DNA of 58,425 bases. It comes from Acanthaster planci (lineage: Eukaryota > Echinodermata > Asteroidea > Valvatida > Acanthasteridae). This document shows positions 13,262 to 21,743 of the stretch, in pieces. The notes beneath the pieces were generated by a model. It made no database searches. It was not told the origin of the DNA and was given only the letters and a program-made list of their open reading frames with translations. The position numbers were made by a program, and so were the translations under genes. The DNA is taken from the NCBI RefSeq assembly GCF_001949145.1, contig NW_019091488.1, positions 369,069 through 427,493 of the forward strand, read 5' to 3'. Within the stretch, counting starts at the first letter, position 1; the number at the start of each line of letters is the position of its first letter.

Positions 13262-13444
13262 TGGTTCTAAAAAGAACCGGTGAGTGTTAACTCGACGTTT
13301 CGGCCAGTGTGCTCTGGCCGTCCTCAGGAGCGGAAAGGGATTCGCGGGTTGTGTGACTCAGCGTGTGCGCTGTTGCTTGAAGGCGTTGGATCCTGGAATT
13401 GGCGGGAAACCTTGGGTTCAGGGGGATGTCCAGCTTATCTCATG
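13262..13444 (-). mobile_element. 3' remnant of a Penelope-like retroelement
   Basis: Read on the minus strand, 13444-13287 gives a decayed C-terminal tail: HEISWTSP, then after a frame slip PLNPRFPANS, later TLSHTTRESLSAPEDGQS, ending at a TAA at 13289-13287. A tail of this sort (LSxTWDPLL-like, then proline-rich), running straight into a GAAACGTC-containing hairpin and the word gagttaacactcaccgg, fits the ends of Penelope-like elements with a GIY-YIG C-terminus as I know them. A short hairpin ggttct/agaacc (13263-13278) follows. No reverse transcriptase domain remains nearby, so this is a 5'-truncated copy. The assignment rests on recognition by eye. Confidence 0.5.
13288..13332 (-). ncRNA. 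Hammerhead-ribozyme-like motif in the retroelement tail
   Basis: In order on the minus strand: CTC (13330-13328), CTGAGGA (13327-13321, matching the hammerhead box CUGANGA), one extra C, a perfect 6-bp stem GGCCAG/CTGGCC with loop AGCACA, then GAAAC and GTC, then GAG that can pair with the leading CTC as stem I. The palindrome ACGT could form stem III only between two molecules. The extra C between box and stem II departs from the textbook core, so catalytic activity is uncertain. Hammerhead motifs are known in the terminal repeats of Penelope-like elements. Confidence 0.5.
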
Positions 13445-13659
13445 TCTCTTCCACAATGCAAAGCTTCAAATCTTACTAGTCTACTTCATTTTTGAGAGCA
13501 TTTCTCGCCGTGTTTGACGTTGTAATTTAATGCCACAAGTGCTTTTTCTTGGTCTATCAAGTCAAGTTTAATCTTTTAGTTTTGAAGAATGTCCAAACTG
13601 TACATTCTTTAAAATAATCGACACTTTACTGAGTAGGACTTTTCGGCCGCTAACGAACA

Positions 13660-13806
13660 GAAGAAAACCAACATCTGTTTTTTTCTGGTAGCTGAAAAGT
13701 ATAAAAGTGCATTACAACAAAACGATACTCCGGTACTTGCATGTTACAAAGTTGTAAAATTTGCTTTTCCAGCATTCTGATAGCAGGAAAGCAGATAACC
13801 ACTTAG
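13660..13806. repeat. Third copy of the agcagata-cactt repeat family
   Basis: aggaaagcagataaccactt at 13785-13804 matches 10801-10820 with two or three changes. Flanking words (ttttctggtagctgaaaagt, cttttccagcattctg) belong to the same family. No coding content. Confidence 0.5.
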
Positions 13807-15818
13807 CTGGAATGGTTATCCGAAATCTGTAAAGTGTTGCGAGAGTTTTGTAATTTTATTTTAAAATCGACCTTTATTGGTATTCATAGTCCTGTTTCAT
13901 AACATTATGCTGTGGTAACAGAATCTACAAATTTTGGTCCTTGTGGCAACCTTAAGTCTGACTTCAAACCTGATGAAAAGTTGCTAGCCTTACCACAAAG
14001 CCGAACCCCTTTCAAAGTGAATGGCCATCCTGGAAATTAGGGACAAATATTGGGGTTGCATGGGGGAACATAGATGCGACCCCCATGAAATTTGGAATGG
14101 CATGCAAACAGCGAGTTGCCTTTTCAAAGGGTGCGTACGCTGCTGACGACATGAAACCAATTCATCCTTTAAATTTGTTGCATGACCCCTCATTAATTTG
14201 TTTCTTATATTAAATCAGCGGTAAATGTGCATGTAATGTAGATGGTCTGAAAAGCACTTTACCGGGGAACAGTCGAGGTATCAGCCCTAAGACTGGATAG
14301 ATTTCACCAGGTATTTTTTATGCATTCCTTTGTAAGGCATACGGATTCATTTATAATCTTTTTGCTATTTTGCCATGTGTTCCAAAATCATTATTTCAGT
14401 AAATAAATACTTCATCACAAATCTGAGCATCTCTATCCTTCTTATGTCTATTTTAAATATGAATTAAAACTTTGGTCCAGAAACCAAGAAGCACCAACAA
14501 AACGGAATGTCCTTGAATGTCTTCTCCATAAAATCAAGCTGTCAAGCAACTTAACCACACTTCATGCACAACTGTGCTTGTATTAAAGCAAGTATAAAAT
14601 TCAGTTTTCCCACAGTAACAAATTGCTTTACGCAATTTGTTTGCAGAAGCTGTAATGTCGCTGGACGTGGAAACAGAGGATGAACCTTTGTTTGTCGATA
14701 CTAATTCAAAGGGTAATTTCTCCATGCAATGAACTGTAATTTTCGTTTTACACAAACAGCATGAATCATTAACCTTTTAGGCTTGCTTTATGGCTTATGG
14801 CTAAAGGCCATTATGTTTGGTGTAGCTCAGGCCCAGCTACACAGCGATGATGATGACTATCTAGAGGCCTTTCTTTATCGATGAACTTGTTACCAGTAAT
14901 GGCGTTCTATTGTTTAAACAGTTTGACGCTCGTCGAAACTCAAAGTCTCTTTTATGAATTAAAGATGATCATATCGATTTGACATTTCATTTGTTTAAAT
15001 TGATAACCAAACATCCTTGGTGGTGCAGTGAGAGGAGAAAACGAAACACAAATTGATTTGCACATTTAAAATTCCACTGTTACAAACAATTACTTTTAAT
15101 TATACAACATAATGTTCTACTGGAGTAAATAAAAGTGACGGAGAGATGATAATTATTTAGTCTCTGTTGGTTGTGATGTCAGTTTATGCATGCTGTGGTA
15201 AGGGATTTCATCATATTTAGGCAATACAGTTTGGTTTTTTTCACCATGCAGTATTTTCGATGATGGACGCTAATGGTGGCTTTCAAACAAGATGCGCATG
15301 AAACCATCAGGCTGAATGTTCACATACAGCGTCAGCTGGTAGAATATACCATTTGGATTATTTAGATTATAATGTCAACAGTATCATAGTAGTTTTACGA
15401 AGTCACAAAATAATACACGCGTCAGTTCGTAAATCCCTAACAAACTACATTATAATATTGCGCACACACGCACACACACAAATAAAAAAATGAAAAACTT
15501 ATTAAAATTTAATCATCTTCACTTAAATTAAATTTACGAATCAAAAGCACAGATATATTTTAGAGCACATTCTATGCAGGTAACCCGCAACATTTTACCC
15601 ACAAATGTGAAAGTTACCCGATAAAAATTTTCAACTGAAAACGCGCAAACCTTTAAAAGCGATTTTTTCGAAGTCTAGTACAATAATCTGCACTGCTTGC
15701 TGTTCCTTACGTAAGTGTTGGAGTTATACCTTTGCAAAAGTAGATTTCTAAAGGTCTGAATAACTTCAGAAGGACACTTTAAGTCAGCTGAATGAATTCT
15801 TTCATTGGACGACCATTG
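13807..15818. other. Spacer, no supported gene
   Basis: AT-rich DNA. A short CA-rich tract lies at about 15462-15481. No splice-supported frame or RNA gene was recognised. Confidence 0.45.
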
Positions 15819-15857
15819 TGTTTTTGTTTTGTTTTGTTTTGTTTTGTTTTGTTTTTG
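15819..15857. repeat. (GTTTT)n microsatellite
   Basis: Continuous run of gtttt pentamers ending in gtttttg. Confidence 0.9.
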
Positions 15858-15919
15858 TGGCGGGAGGGCGCCTCGCGCCTCCGTCTGCAACGGTGGCACT
15901 CGACACGGCAAACAGGCCA

Positions 15920-16000
15920 CAAAGCTTTGCATTCGGCAATGACGTATCACCCCTCAAAGCTTTGCATTCGCTGACCAAGAATCTCCCAAAGCTTTCGCAC
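15920..16000 (+). repeat. Spaced direct repeats of caaagctttgcattcg
   Basis: caaagctttgcattcg occurs at 15920-15935 and 15955-15970, and a shortened copy caaagctttcgcac starts at 15987. Spacing is 35 and 32 bp, about three helical turns. Each unit holds the palindrome aaagcttt. Confidence 0.75.
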
Positions 16001-16082
16001 AGGTTTGACATTTAAATAGAACGGACGTTGCTAACGCGGAGGGGGGGGGGAGTTGCCTAGACCATCTCAGTTTTCCGGCGAG

Positions 16083-16166
16083 ATGGCGAAGATTGTGCCC
16101 CTTGAATTTCTGATCGGCGGGTACTGGAGTGGCGGTAGTCGCCAGCCTGGACAGTTACTAGGGTAA
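16083..16166 (+). CDS. Possible small ORF or first exon in a CpG-rich patch
   Basis: An ATG with G at +4 (gagATGG) opens a 27-codon frame, MAKIVPLEFLIGGYWSGGSR then QPGQLLG, closed by TAA. A weak donor-like GTAATT overlaps the stop (AGG|GTAATT at about 16163), so it could be a first exon. It sits in a small CpG-rich patch after a G-run at about 16041. No family recognised. Confidence 0.12.
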   Translation: MAKIVPLEFLIGGYWSGGSRQPGQLLG

Positions 16167-17879
16167 TTGATGCGTAAACATAGCAAAGGTTAACATTTCC
16201 TCCGACATTTGGTCGTGATTTGTACATGTAGAAGGTACAGTCATGTAAACATGCGCAAAAGAATAACTAGATCAAAAAAAAAGTGTTTGCTACTTCAAGC
16301 TCCAATTTGAAGGCCATGTATACTTTACAAACGAAGAGCGTATAGTAGTTCTGAATTTTCTCCATTTGTTATGAATCGATCTGTTTGTACGCCTCGTTGC
16401 GAGACCAAGGGAACATATGCTGCTGTACTGGAGGTGTAACTTGCAATGGAAATAACACTCATTTTCAGTTTGAATAGTGGGTTTTCTGGTAGAATAAGTG
16501 TACAAAGCAAATTGTTTTTCCATAGTCGCTATCTTCTGCTCTACGATTGCCCCTTTTGCGGGTCCCTGTCTAGGATGTTCAACGATCTTCTGTCAGTTCT
16601 CGAAGATGCGAACTACATGTAGTAGCTTTGATGCCATACTCTTTGTCAAACTCAACTGAAGGGGTACAAAAAGTTTACTAACACAATTAATTGTTCGATA
16701 CAATAGCAGTTCCTAAAACAGGTAGTTTGTAATGTGCTTAATACGAGTCTTTCAAAAGACACTTTCATTTGCAGTGAGTTTGAGGGGGTTATTCTCGTCT
16801 TCATACTCGACGTCCATTTTTATGGATATTTTCATTCATTTGCTATACTTGCCAAAGCCTCTTTTGCAAAGGGAAACATCATACAAACTAGTTACGCGTC
16901 TCAAGATTTCATCTTGAAATGATTGAAGTATAAATACAGTCCATGTCAGAGGATAATGACACTCTTTTCCTGCCCTTTTACTCGTGTACAGCTGTATTGT
17001 CTAAGCTTAATTCTTTGGGTTCCCTCTGGTGTTCCGTGCAGTTGGTATCAAGTGGAAATCTGCTGGCGATTCTGATTTTGTACTTTTTAGTTTATTTTGT
17101 TTTGCAAGAGAAACCGTTCCCAACGGGCGAGCAGATCTGTGATTGTTAATGGCGTTTGTGCAACCTGACAACCATAAAATCTTCCAGAACTTTGTTACAC
17201 GTGTGGGAAATGAATACATTCCCCTTGCATTGTGTGTGTGGGGGGATCTAAAAACTGGCGGGTCTACCTCTATTGGTGACCTGTGCTGGCCGCAGCTTGA
17301 TTTCTGAAGCACCAGCATTGGATTGCGTCCTTGAGGTATCCAAGGTAAATGTTTGGCTGCCGCCGTCTTCAAATCCTGCAAGTTGACTCCATTTCCAGAA
17401 TCGTCGATCGCATGCGCGAAATTCCCGCTGCTTTGTTAGAGGAGGAAGATTCCCGTGTATTTTTTGTCAGATTTTCAAAAGAACCTGTCAAGTGAATTGA
17501 CATCAACTGAGCGGACAACCCAGGCTTTTAAATACACACTTGTGAAAAGCATTTGTGCAAATAAAATCCCCTTTCTACTTGGTCAAAAGCTAGCTTAGGG
17601 GTTATTTAGTGATTTACAGATTTTCTTTTTACATTTATACAAGTAATGGATGGACATTAAACCCTCGAGCGCATAAGACGAAAATGAAGACAGCTTTCGA
17701 AATCCCCTTCGTCAATATCCCAGTCCTTGCAGTAATGTGACTGCTATAGAGCAATATGCAACCCCCAGACGCGTCTGTCAAATTGACCGTTGTTCGTGTG
17801 ATTCACCAGTGGTATGGTATGCATAAGACTACACTGAAGCTTGAATACTCTCCTTATGCAAATTCATCATCACACACTG
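16167..17879. other. Spacer, no supported gene
   Basis: Open frames up to 124 codons (minus, 17007-17381) have no domain or family pattern. A short TG tract is at about 17232. No RNA gene seen. Confidence 0.45.
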
Positions 17880-18490
17880 GCCACGGACGAACCAATCAGG
17901 ACGTCGGCCAGCCTTGTGCGCGTTGCCAGCACGTGACGCCTGATATCGCGCCGTCGGTACGGGGGAACTGCCGGCGAGTTCATTTTGTTTACCCCGCCCA
18001 GTCATTAGGCGGTCTGGCTGCTGTATGCGGTGTGCTGCTGGGTCCGAGTCTCGCGTACACAGACAGGCCGAGTCAAGATCTCAATTAGCATGCGCGGTGG
18101 CTTCATTGGGATCGACGGAGTCATCGCAACATAACGTGCACCTTGACGATGTTGTGTTGTTTCGAGGTCTCTCTCGAAGTTGGACCTGCCATGCCGAATG
18201 GGCCACCGTCCATAACAGAGTTTAGCACGAGAGACTAGAATTTTATTGGAGGAGAGTGAAACAGGCTCGTCTCTCGCGGTCTCTTTGTTTATTCGCAGTG
18301 GTTGCCCATTGACGTGCGAGAGACAAGACGGCCGTGACAGGCCCCAGGCACCTTTATCGATCAGCCAAGCTGCTGAATCTGGTCATGATCTGGCCTGGCC
18401 AACTTCCCGTCACACGAAAGTTTACAAATACCCAGCGAGTCACCAGAAACGCACTGTCGTCAGAGTTCAGTGATGGCTTCACTGGCGGGG
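17880..18490 (+). promoter_or_regulatory. Upstream regulatory region of the GPCR gene
   Basis: GC-richer than the surrounding spacer. Contains a CCAAT box (17892-17896), an E-box CACGTG (17930-17935) and a GC box CCCCGCCC (17992-17999), all upstream of the TATA box and GPCR start. The motifs are seen in the sequence; promoter activity is inferred from position. Short open frames here (for example 17756-18088) are probably chance products of high GC. Confidence 0.4.
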
Positions 18491-18497
18491 TATAAGA
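18491..18497 (+). promoter_or_regulatory. TATA box of the GPCR gene
   Basis: TATAAGA in a GC-rich setting (ggcggggTATAAGAccc), 146 bp upstream of the receptor ATG. Initiation about 30 bp downstream would put the cap near 18520 and leave a 5' UTR of roughly 115 nt. Confidence 0.5.
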
Positions 18498-18532
18498 CCC
18501 AGACGGAGCACTGACTCAGCCGACTGCCGTAG

Positions 18533-18733
18533 ATGGATGGACACCAAAGTGCACCGAAACCCACACACACGCAACTGTATAACGGTACGATAACTGTGCC
18601 GTCCAGTATTAGATCGGTACGGACCACCCAGCCACCATGGACAACGACAGCACGAACGACGAAATTGCAGACCGAAGCTGGTCGGATTACGGGGAATACA
18701 ACCCTCTTCACGGGGCTGAAGGTAGGGCAATAG
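18533..18733 (+). CDS. Upstream ORF overlapping the GPCR start
   Basis: A 66-codon frame, shifted +2 relative to the receptor frame, begins 104 nt before the receptor ATG and ends 97 nt inside it. Its start context is poor (T at -3, G at +4), against GCCACCATGG at the receptor. If transcription starts near 18520 this ATG is almost at the cap and would mostly be skipped. If transcription starts further upstream it could lower receptor translation. The peptide has no recognisable family and its role would be regulatory at most. Confidence 0.25.
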   Translation: MDGHQSAPKPTHTQLYNGTITVPSSIRSVRTTQPPWTTTARTTKLQTEAGRITGNTTLFTGLKVGQ

Positions 18734-19785
18734 TCATTCTCTGCTTTTCCGTCACCTGCCTGCTAGGCATCTGCGGAAACGGCATGATCTGTGTTGTGCT
18801 GATTCAACGGCCCAAAATGCGCACTGTGATCAATCTCTTCATCGGCAACCTGGCCCTGTCCGACCTGGTGCTGTGCAGTTTCGGGGCCCCGTTGATGCTC
18901 AGCTCTATCCTGATTCCAGAATGGCTACTGGGCTTGGTGCTGTGCCGCGTTTTCAGCATGATCACCGGCTGCATGGTGTTCGTGTCCTCCCTGACATTCA
19001 CCGCAGTCGCGATAGACCGCTTCTGCCTGGTTGTCTACCCGTTCATTCGGCCGATCACCCGATCGACGTGTATCATCTCCATCGTGGTCATATGGATAGC
19101 TTCGATCGGCATGACCTTACCCATCGGTGTGCATGCCGACGTGATTGACTTTTCATATCTCCCAAACGGCTCCTATACCGGCATTTACTGTATGGAGAAT
19201 TGGCCGGACGTGGACGATCGCAAGAGGTATAGCATCGTGATCTTCCTTCTGGAGTTCATCTTCCCCTTACTCTTGGTGACTGCAGCACACATGAGCATAG
19301 CCATTAAGCTCAAGAGAAACGTTAAGCCGGGAGCTAGGAGGCGGGAGAATGACCCACAGGAAAACCAGAGGCGGCGACGAACAAACCGGATGCTCTCGGC
19401 GGTGGTGGCGGTGTTTGCCATCTGCTGGTTTCCCTTCTGTGTGTATGCTGTGCTGGGGGAACTCAACTTGGGGACCGATCTCCTCGATCCCATCGTCTTT
19501 GTGGTCTTTTACTTTTTAGCGATATCCAGCACTTGGCTGAACCCCATGTTGTATGCGTGGCTCAACGATAACTTCCGGAAGGAGTTCCACCGGCTCTTGC
19601 CCTGCTTACCCTGCCTCGGAGAAACGCGGAACGTCGGCTGCGTCAAAGCGGAGAAGCCCGGAGCGTCCACCACCAATTTTTTGCACGACCGACGTCCACA
19701 GTCCAGCATGGCAACTTATCTCCAGCCGAGCTCTGTCGAGAAGAGCTCTTCCGGAAAAAGTGGGACGCATGACACGTCAATGTGA
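18637..19785 (+). CDS. Neuropeptide GPCR, NPY/NPF or PrRP/sNPF receptor-like, intronless
   Basis: A 382-residue rhodopsin-class receptor for the plasma membrane, expected to bind a peptide and signal through G proteins. Seven hydrophobic helices lie at about 31-56, 64-86, 101-129, 146-165, 198-225, 252-276 and 286-310. Landmarks: GN47-48 in TM1, LALSD with Asp76 in TM2, Cys103 and Cys185 for the extracellular disulfide, DRF127-129 in place of DRY, Trp153, Pro210, CWFP263-266 in TM6, NPMLY302-306 in TM7 and helix 8 DNFRKEF. Cys323 and Cys326 could be palmitoylated; N3 and N177 fit glycosylation sequons. The ECL2 word CMENWPD, the IKLKRNVKPGA loop, the basic NQRRRRTNRML entry to TM6 and YAWLNDNFRKEF resemble NPY/NPF and prolactin-releasing-peptide/sNPF receptors; I cannot choose between them. 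The tail is Ser/Thr-rich and ends DTSM, a possible class I PDZ ligand. The start has a perfect GCCACCATGG context. The single exon is GC-rich relative to its surroundings. Confidence 0.95.
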   Translation: MDNDSTNDEIADRSWSDYGEYNPLHGAEGRAIVILCFSVTCLLGICGNGMICVVLIQRPKMRTVINLFIGNLALSDLVLCSFGAPLMLSSILIPEWLLGLVLCRVFSMITGCMVFVSSLTFTAVAIDRFCLVVYPFIRPITRSTCIISIVVIWIASIGMTLPIGVHADVIDFSYLPNGSYTGIYCMENWPDVDDRKRYSIVIFLLEFIFPLLLVTAAHMSIAIKLKRNVKPGARRRENDPQENQRRRRTNRMLSAVVAVFAICWFPFCVYAVLGELNLGTDLLDPIVFVVFYFLAISSTWLNPMLYAWLNDNFRKEFHRLLPCLPCLGETRNVGCVKAEKPGASTTNFLHDRRPQSSMATYLQPSSVEKSSSGKSGTHDTSM

Positions 19786-20957
19786 CTGTTTGGTGAAAAA
19801 AACAAACAAACATAAGGCGCGAACAAAAAGCAAAGACTGAAGCGTCAGCACGTGGCAAGTTCAGGTCATCAGAGCTGACGTGAAGCGAAGCCCGCCGTAA
19901 ATCAATTACTGTAAAACTATACATGAAAGGTGCACACCTTGCTTGGCACAGCAGACGCTCTCATCCCGGCTGTTTGGCTCAACAGGTAAGGCTCTCGAGA
20001 AGACGACAGACCGTATTTTGTTCCTGATAAAAATTCTGAGATGGTCTGGAATCTTCAGCAGGGAGGTTGTGCAATTTTCAAGGAGTACACAGAAGCGGCG
20101 AACCCTTTTAAGGCCCAAATTGGCAGGCCGTCGACGACCTGTCTGTAGACGTGGTGATATTTCGCAGACGAGGCTGTCAAGGGTGGCTGGCCCACTTAAA
20201 TCCCTATCTCGGCCTTTGCGATCATCTGTAGCCGTAATCTATTAAAGTAGGTAGATGGGGGTATCCTATTTAAATGGGTGTCATTTACGTTATTTTATCA
20301 TATCTCCACACACAATATCTCTGCTATTTGTTGATTCATGGTTTAAAACGTTGCCCTGTTCTTAACACGGTCCGTCTGGTGTCGCCATATGAGTTGCAAC
20401 TCCAGCTGAACTACCACTTGCGCAGCTCCTTGGCAAATGACAACCGAGGGCATTGCGAATTAGAAACGTAGAAACCTGCTGACAATATCGCGAATTGTAG
20501 AAGTGATAGTCGCCAATGATTTCAGATTCTTCAATTAACTATTATTTCTTATCCAAGCCTATCTCAAGGCAGATGTTTGGGGATTGCAATCTGCAAATTA
20601 TGAATCGACATCGATGAGATTATGTTAAAGTCCCTTAGCCTGGAGAAACCATTTCACATGTGCGCAATGTCGTGCTCCGCACTGCATCGATTCTCCCGCT
20701 TCCCCCACCCTATTCCCCGCTTACTGCTCTCTCTAGTCGGCCTGTTTTTAATATTCTGGCATTTTGTTTTCTCATTAGACACTTAGCAAACCGCTAAGTT
20801 GCGATGTAACTGGGAGTACAAATGCAGCTTGGAGTATCATACTGCGCCAGTGAAGAGGCACAAAAACAATAATGATATTCCATCTCGCTTTTGCTTTTGA
20901 CTCAAGACCTTTGCCTTGGTATTGGTAATGTCGTTGGGTGCAATTCTGTATAATAAA
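19786..20957 (+). other. Probable 3' UTR of the GPCR gene
   Basis: Begins with an A-rich stretch after the stop. Two candidate cleavage signals are visible: ATTAAA at 20241-20246 and a consensus AATAAA at 20952-20957, the latter followed by the GT-rich word gtgtctgt. This gives a 3' UTR of about 0.45 or 1.2 kb. No other gene is recognised here; the open frames are short and lack signatures. Confidence 0.4.
20952..20957 (+). terminator. Candidate poly(A) signal, AATAAA
   Basis: Consensus hexamer on the GPCR strand with a GT-rich element directly downstream. It is the first full consensus I found after the stop codon. Confidence 0.35.
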
Positions 20958-21551
20958 GTGTCTGTCATCGAGAGACAATTGTTCCAAATTTACCTAGTTT
21001 AAGACCGTTGAACTGTAACTGACGACTTTTGCTGTCCACTGGGATGAAATGGTGGTGAAGTTTAATGTATACATGTATAACGTTGTTCGCGACAACGTTC
21101 ACTGAGGAATTGCGCGCAGCTAGCTCTACTTGAGCGTACATCGCATGTGGTTCTCGTGCTGGATGTGGGCTCTCCGTGTTTAATTTCCCGCAAGGCAAGT
21201 GGCAGATATGTCCCCCGTGCTCCATGCTGCGCCGTGGGCGTATCAATCACCAAAACGATAGCTCGTGTGACACGTCAGAGCCGTGGATCATACAGCTAGC
21301 TATGTAAAACTATCTCCCATTGGAACACAGGAAGACGAGATAATTACACTCTGATGGGCTGTACGAACTATGAAAGCAAGGTTTAAAAAGAGTAATATAA
21401 TTGCTAATAATGCTTTGCACTGGAAACTCTCCACAGAAGGAAAAAAGCACCCTCTTTATATTCAGCAGCACAACCTCTCAGAAAATTTGAAGAGACCCCC
21501 GGCCAGGTCCCCAGCGCCGTAAATTTACTTCAAGGCGACAGCTTTTAGGCC

Positions 21552-21743
21552 TTATCCTGCTCGTACTAACACGTCATCACCGTTTTGTCGTTCCTGAAGA
21601 TGAGGAATCAACCACACGCACAGAATGTCACTCGGACAAACAAAAGTTGGCTCCTCAATCCGATGGAAATTGGCCTTGACGGTGCAATACCGGTTAATAC
21701 CGAGGGCACTCATCATCCAAGCCGCCGCATCATGCCCGCTGGC
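21552..21743 (-). CDS. Probable terminal exon of an unidentified gene
   Basis: On the minus strand a textbook acceptor (pyrimidine-rich cttgtcttctttcag, AG at 21745-21744) is followed by 63 open codons and a TAA. The peptide starts ASGHDAAAWMMSALGINRYC and later has FVCPSDILCVWLIPHLQER before a polar end (RQNGDDVLVRAG). It has the mixed composition, with Cys, Trp and His, of a real globular segment, and lies in a GC-balanced island in AT-rich DNA. I do not recognise the family. A possible preceding exon lies at about 22256-22365 on the same strand (weak acceptor ccccag, donor gtaagc, both phase 0), but that link is tentative. No AATAAA is obvious just downstream. Confidence 0.45.
   Translation of the reverse strand, partial: ASGHDAAAWMMSALGINRYCTVKANFHRIEEPTFVCPSDILCVWLIPHLQERQNGDDVLVRAG

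Noticed and set aside
18873-19148. Second frame inside the GPCR
   Set aside because: Shadow of the GC-rich receptor coding sequence.
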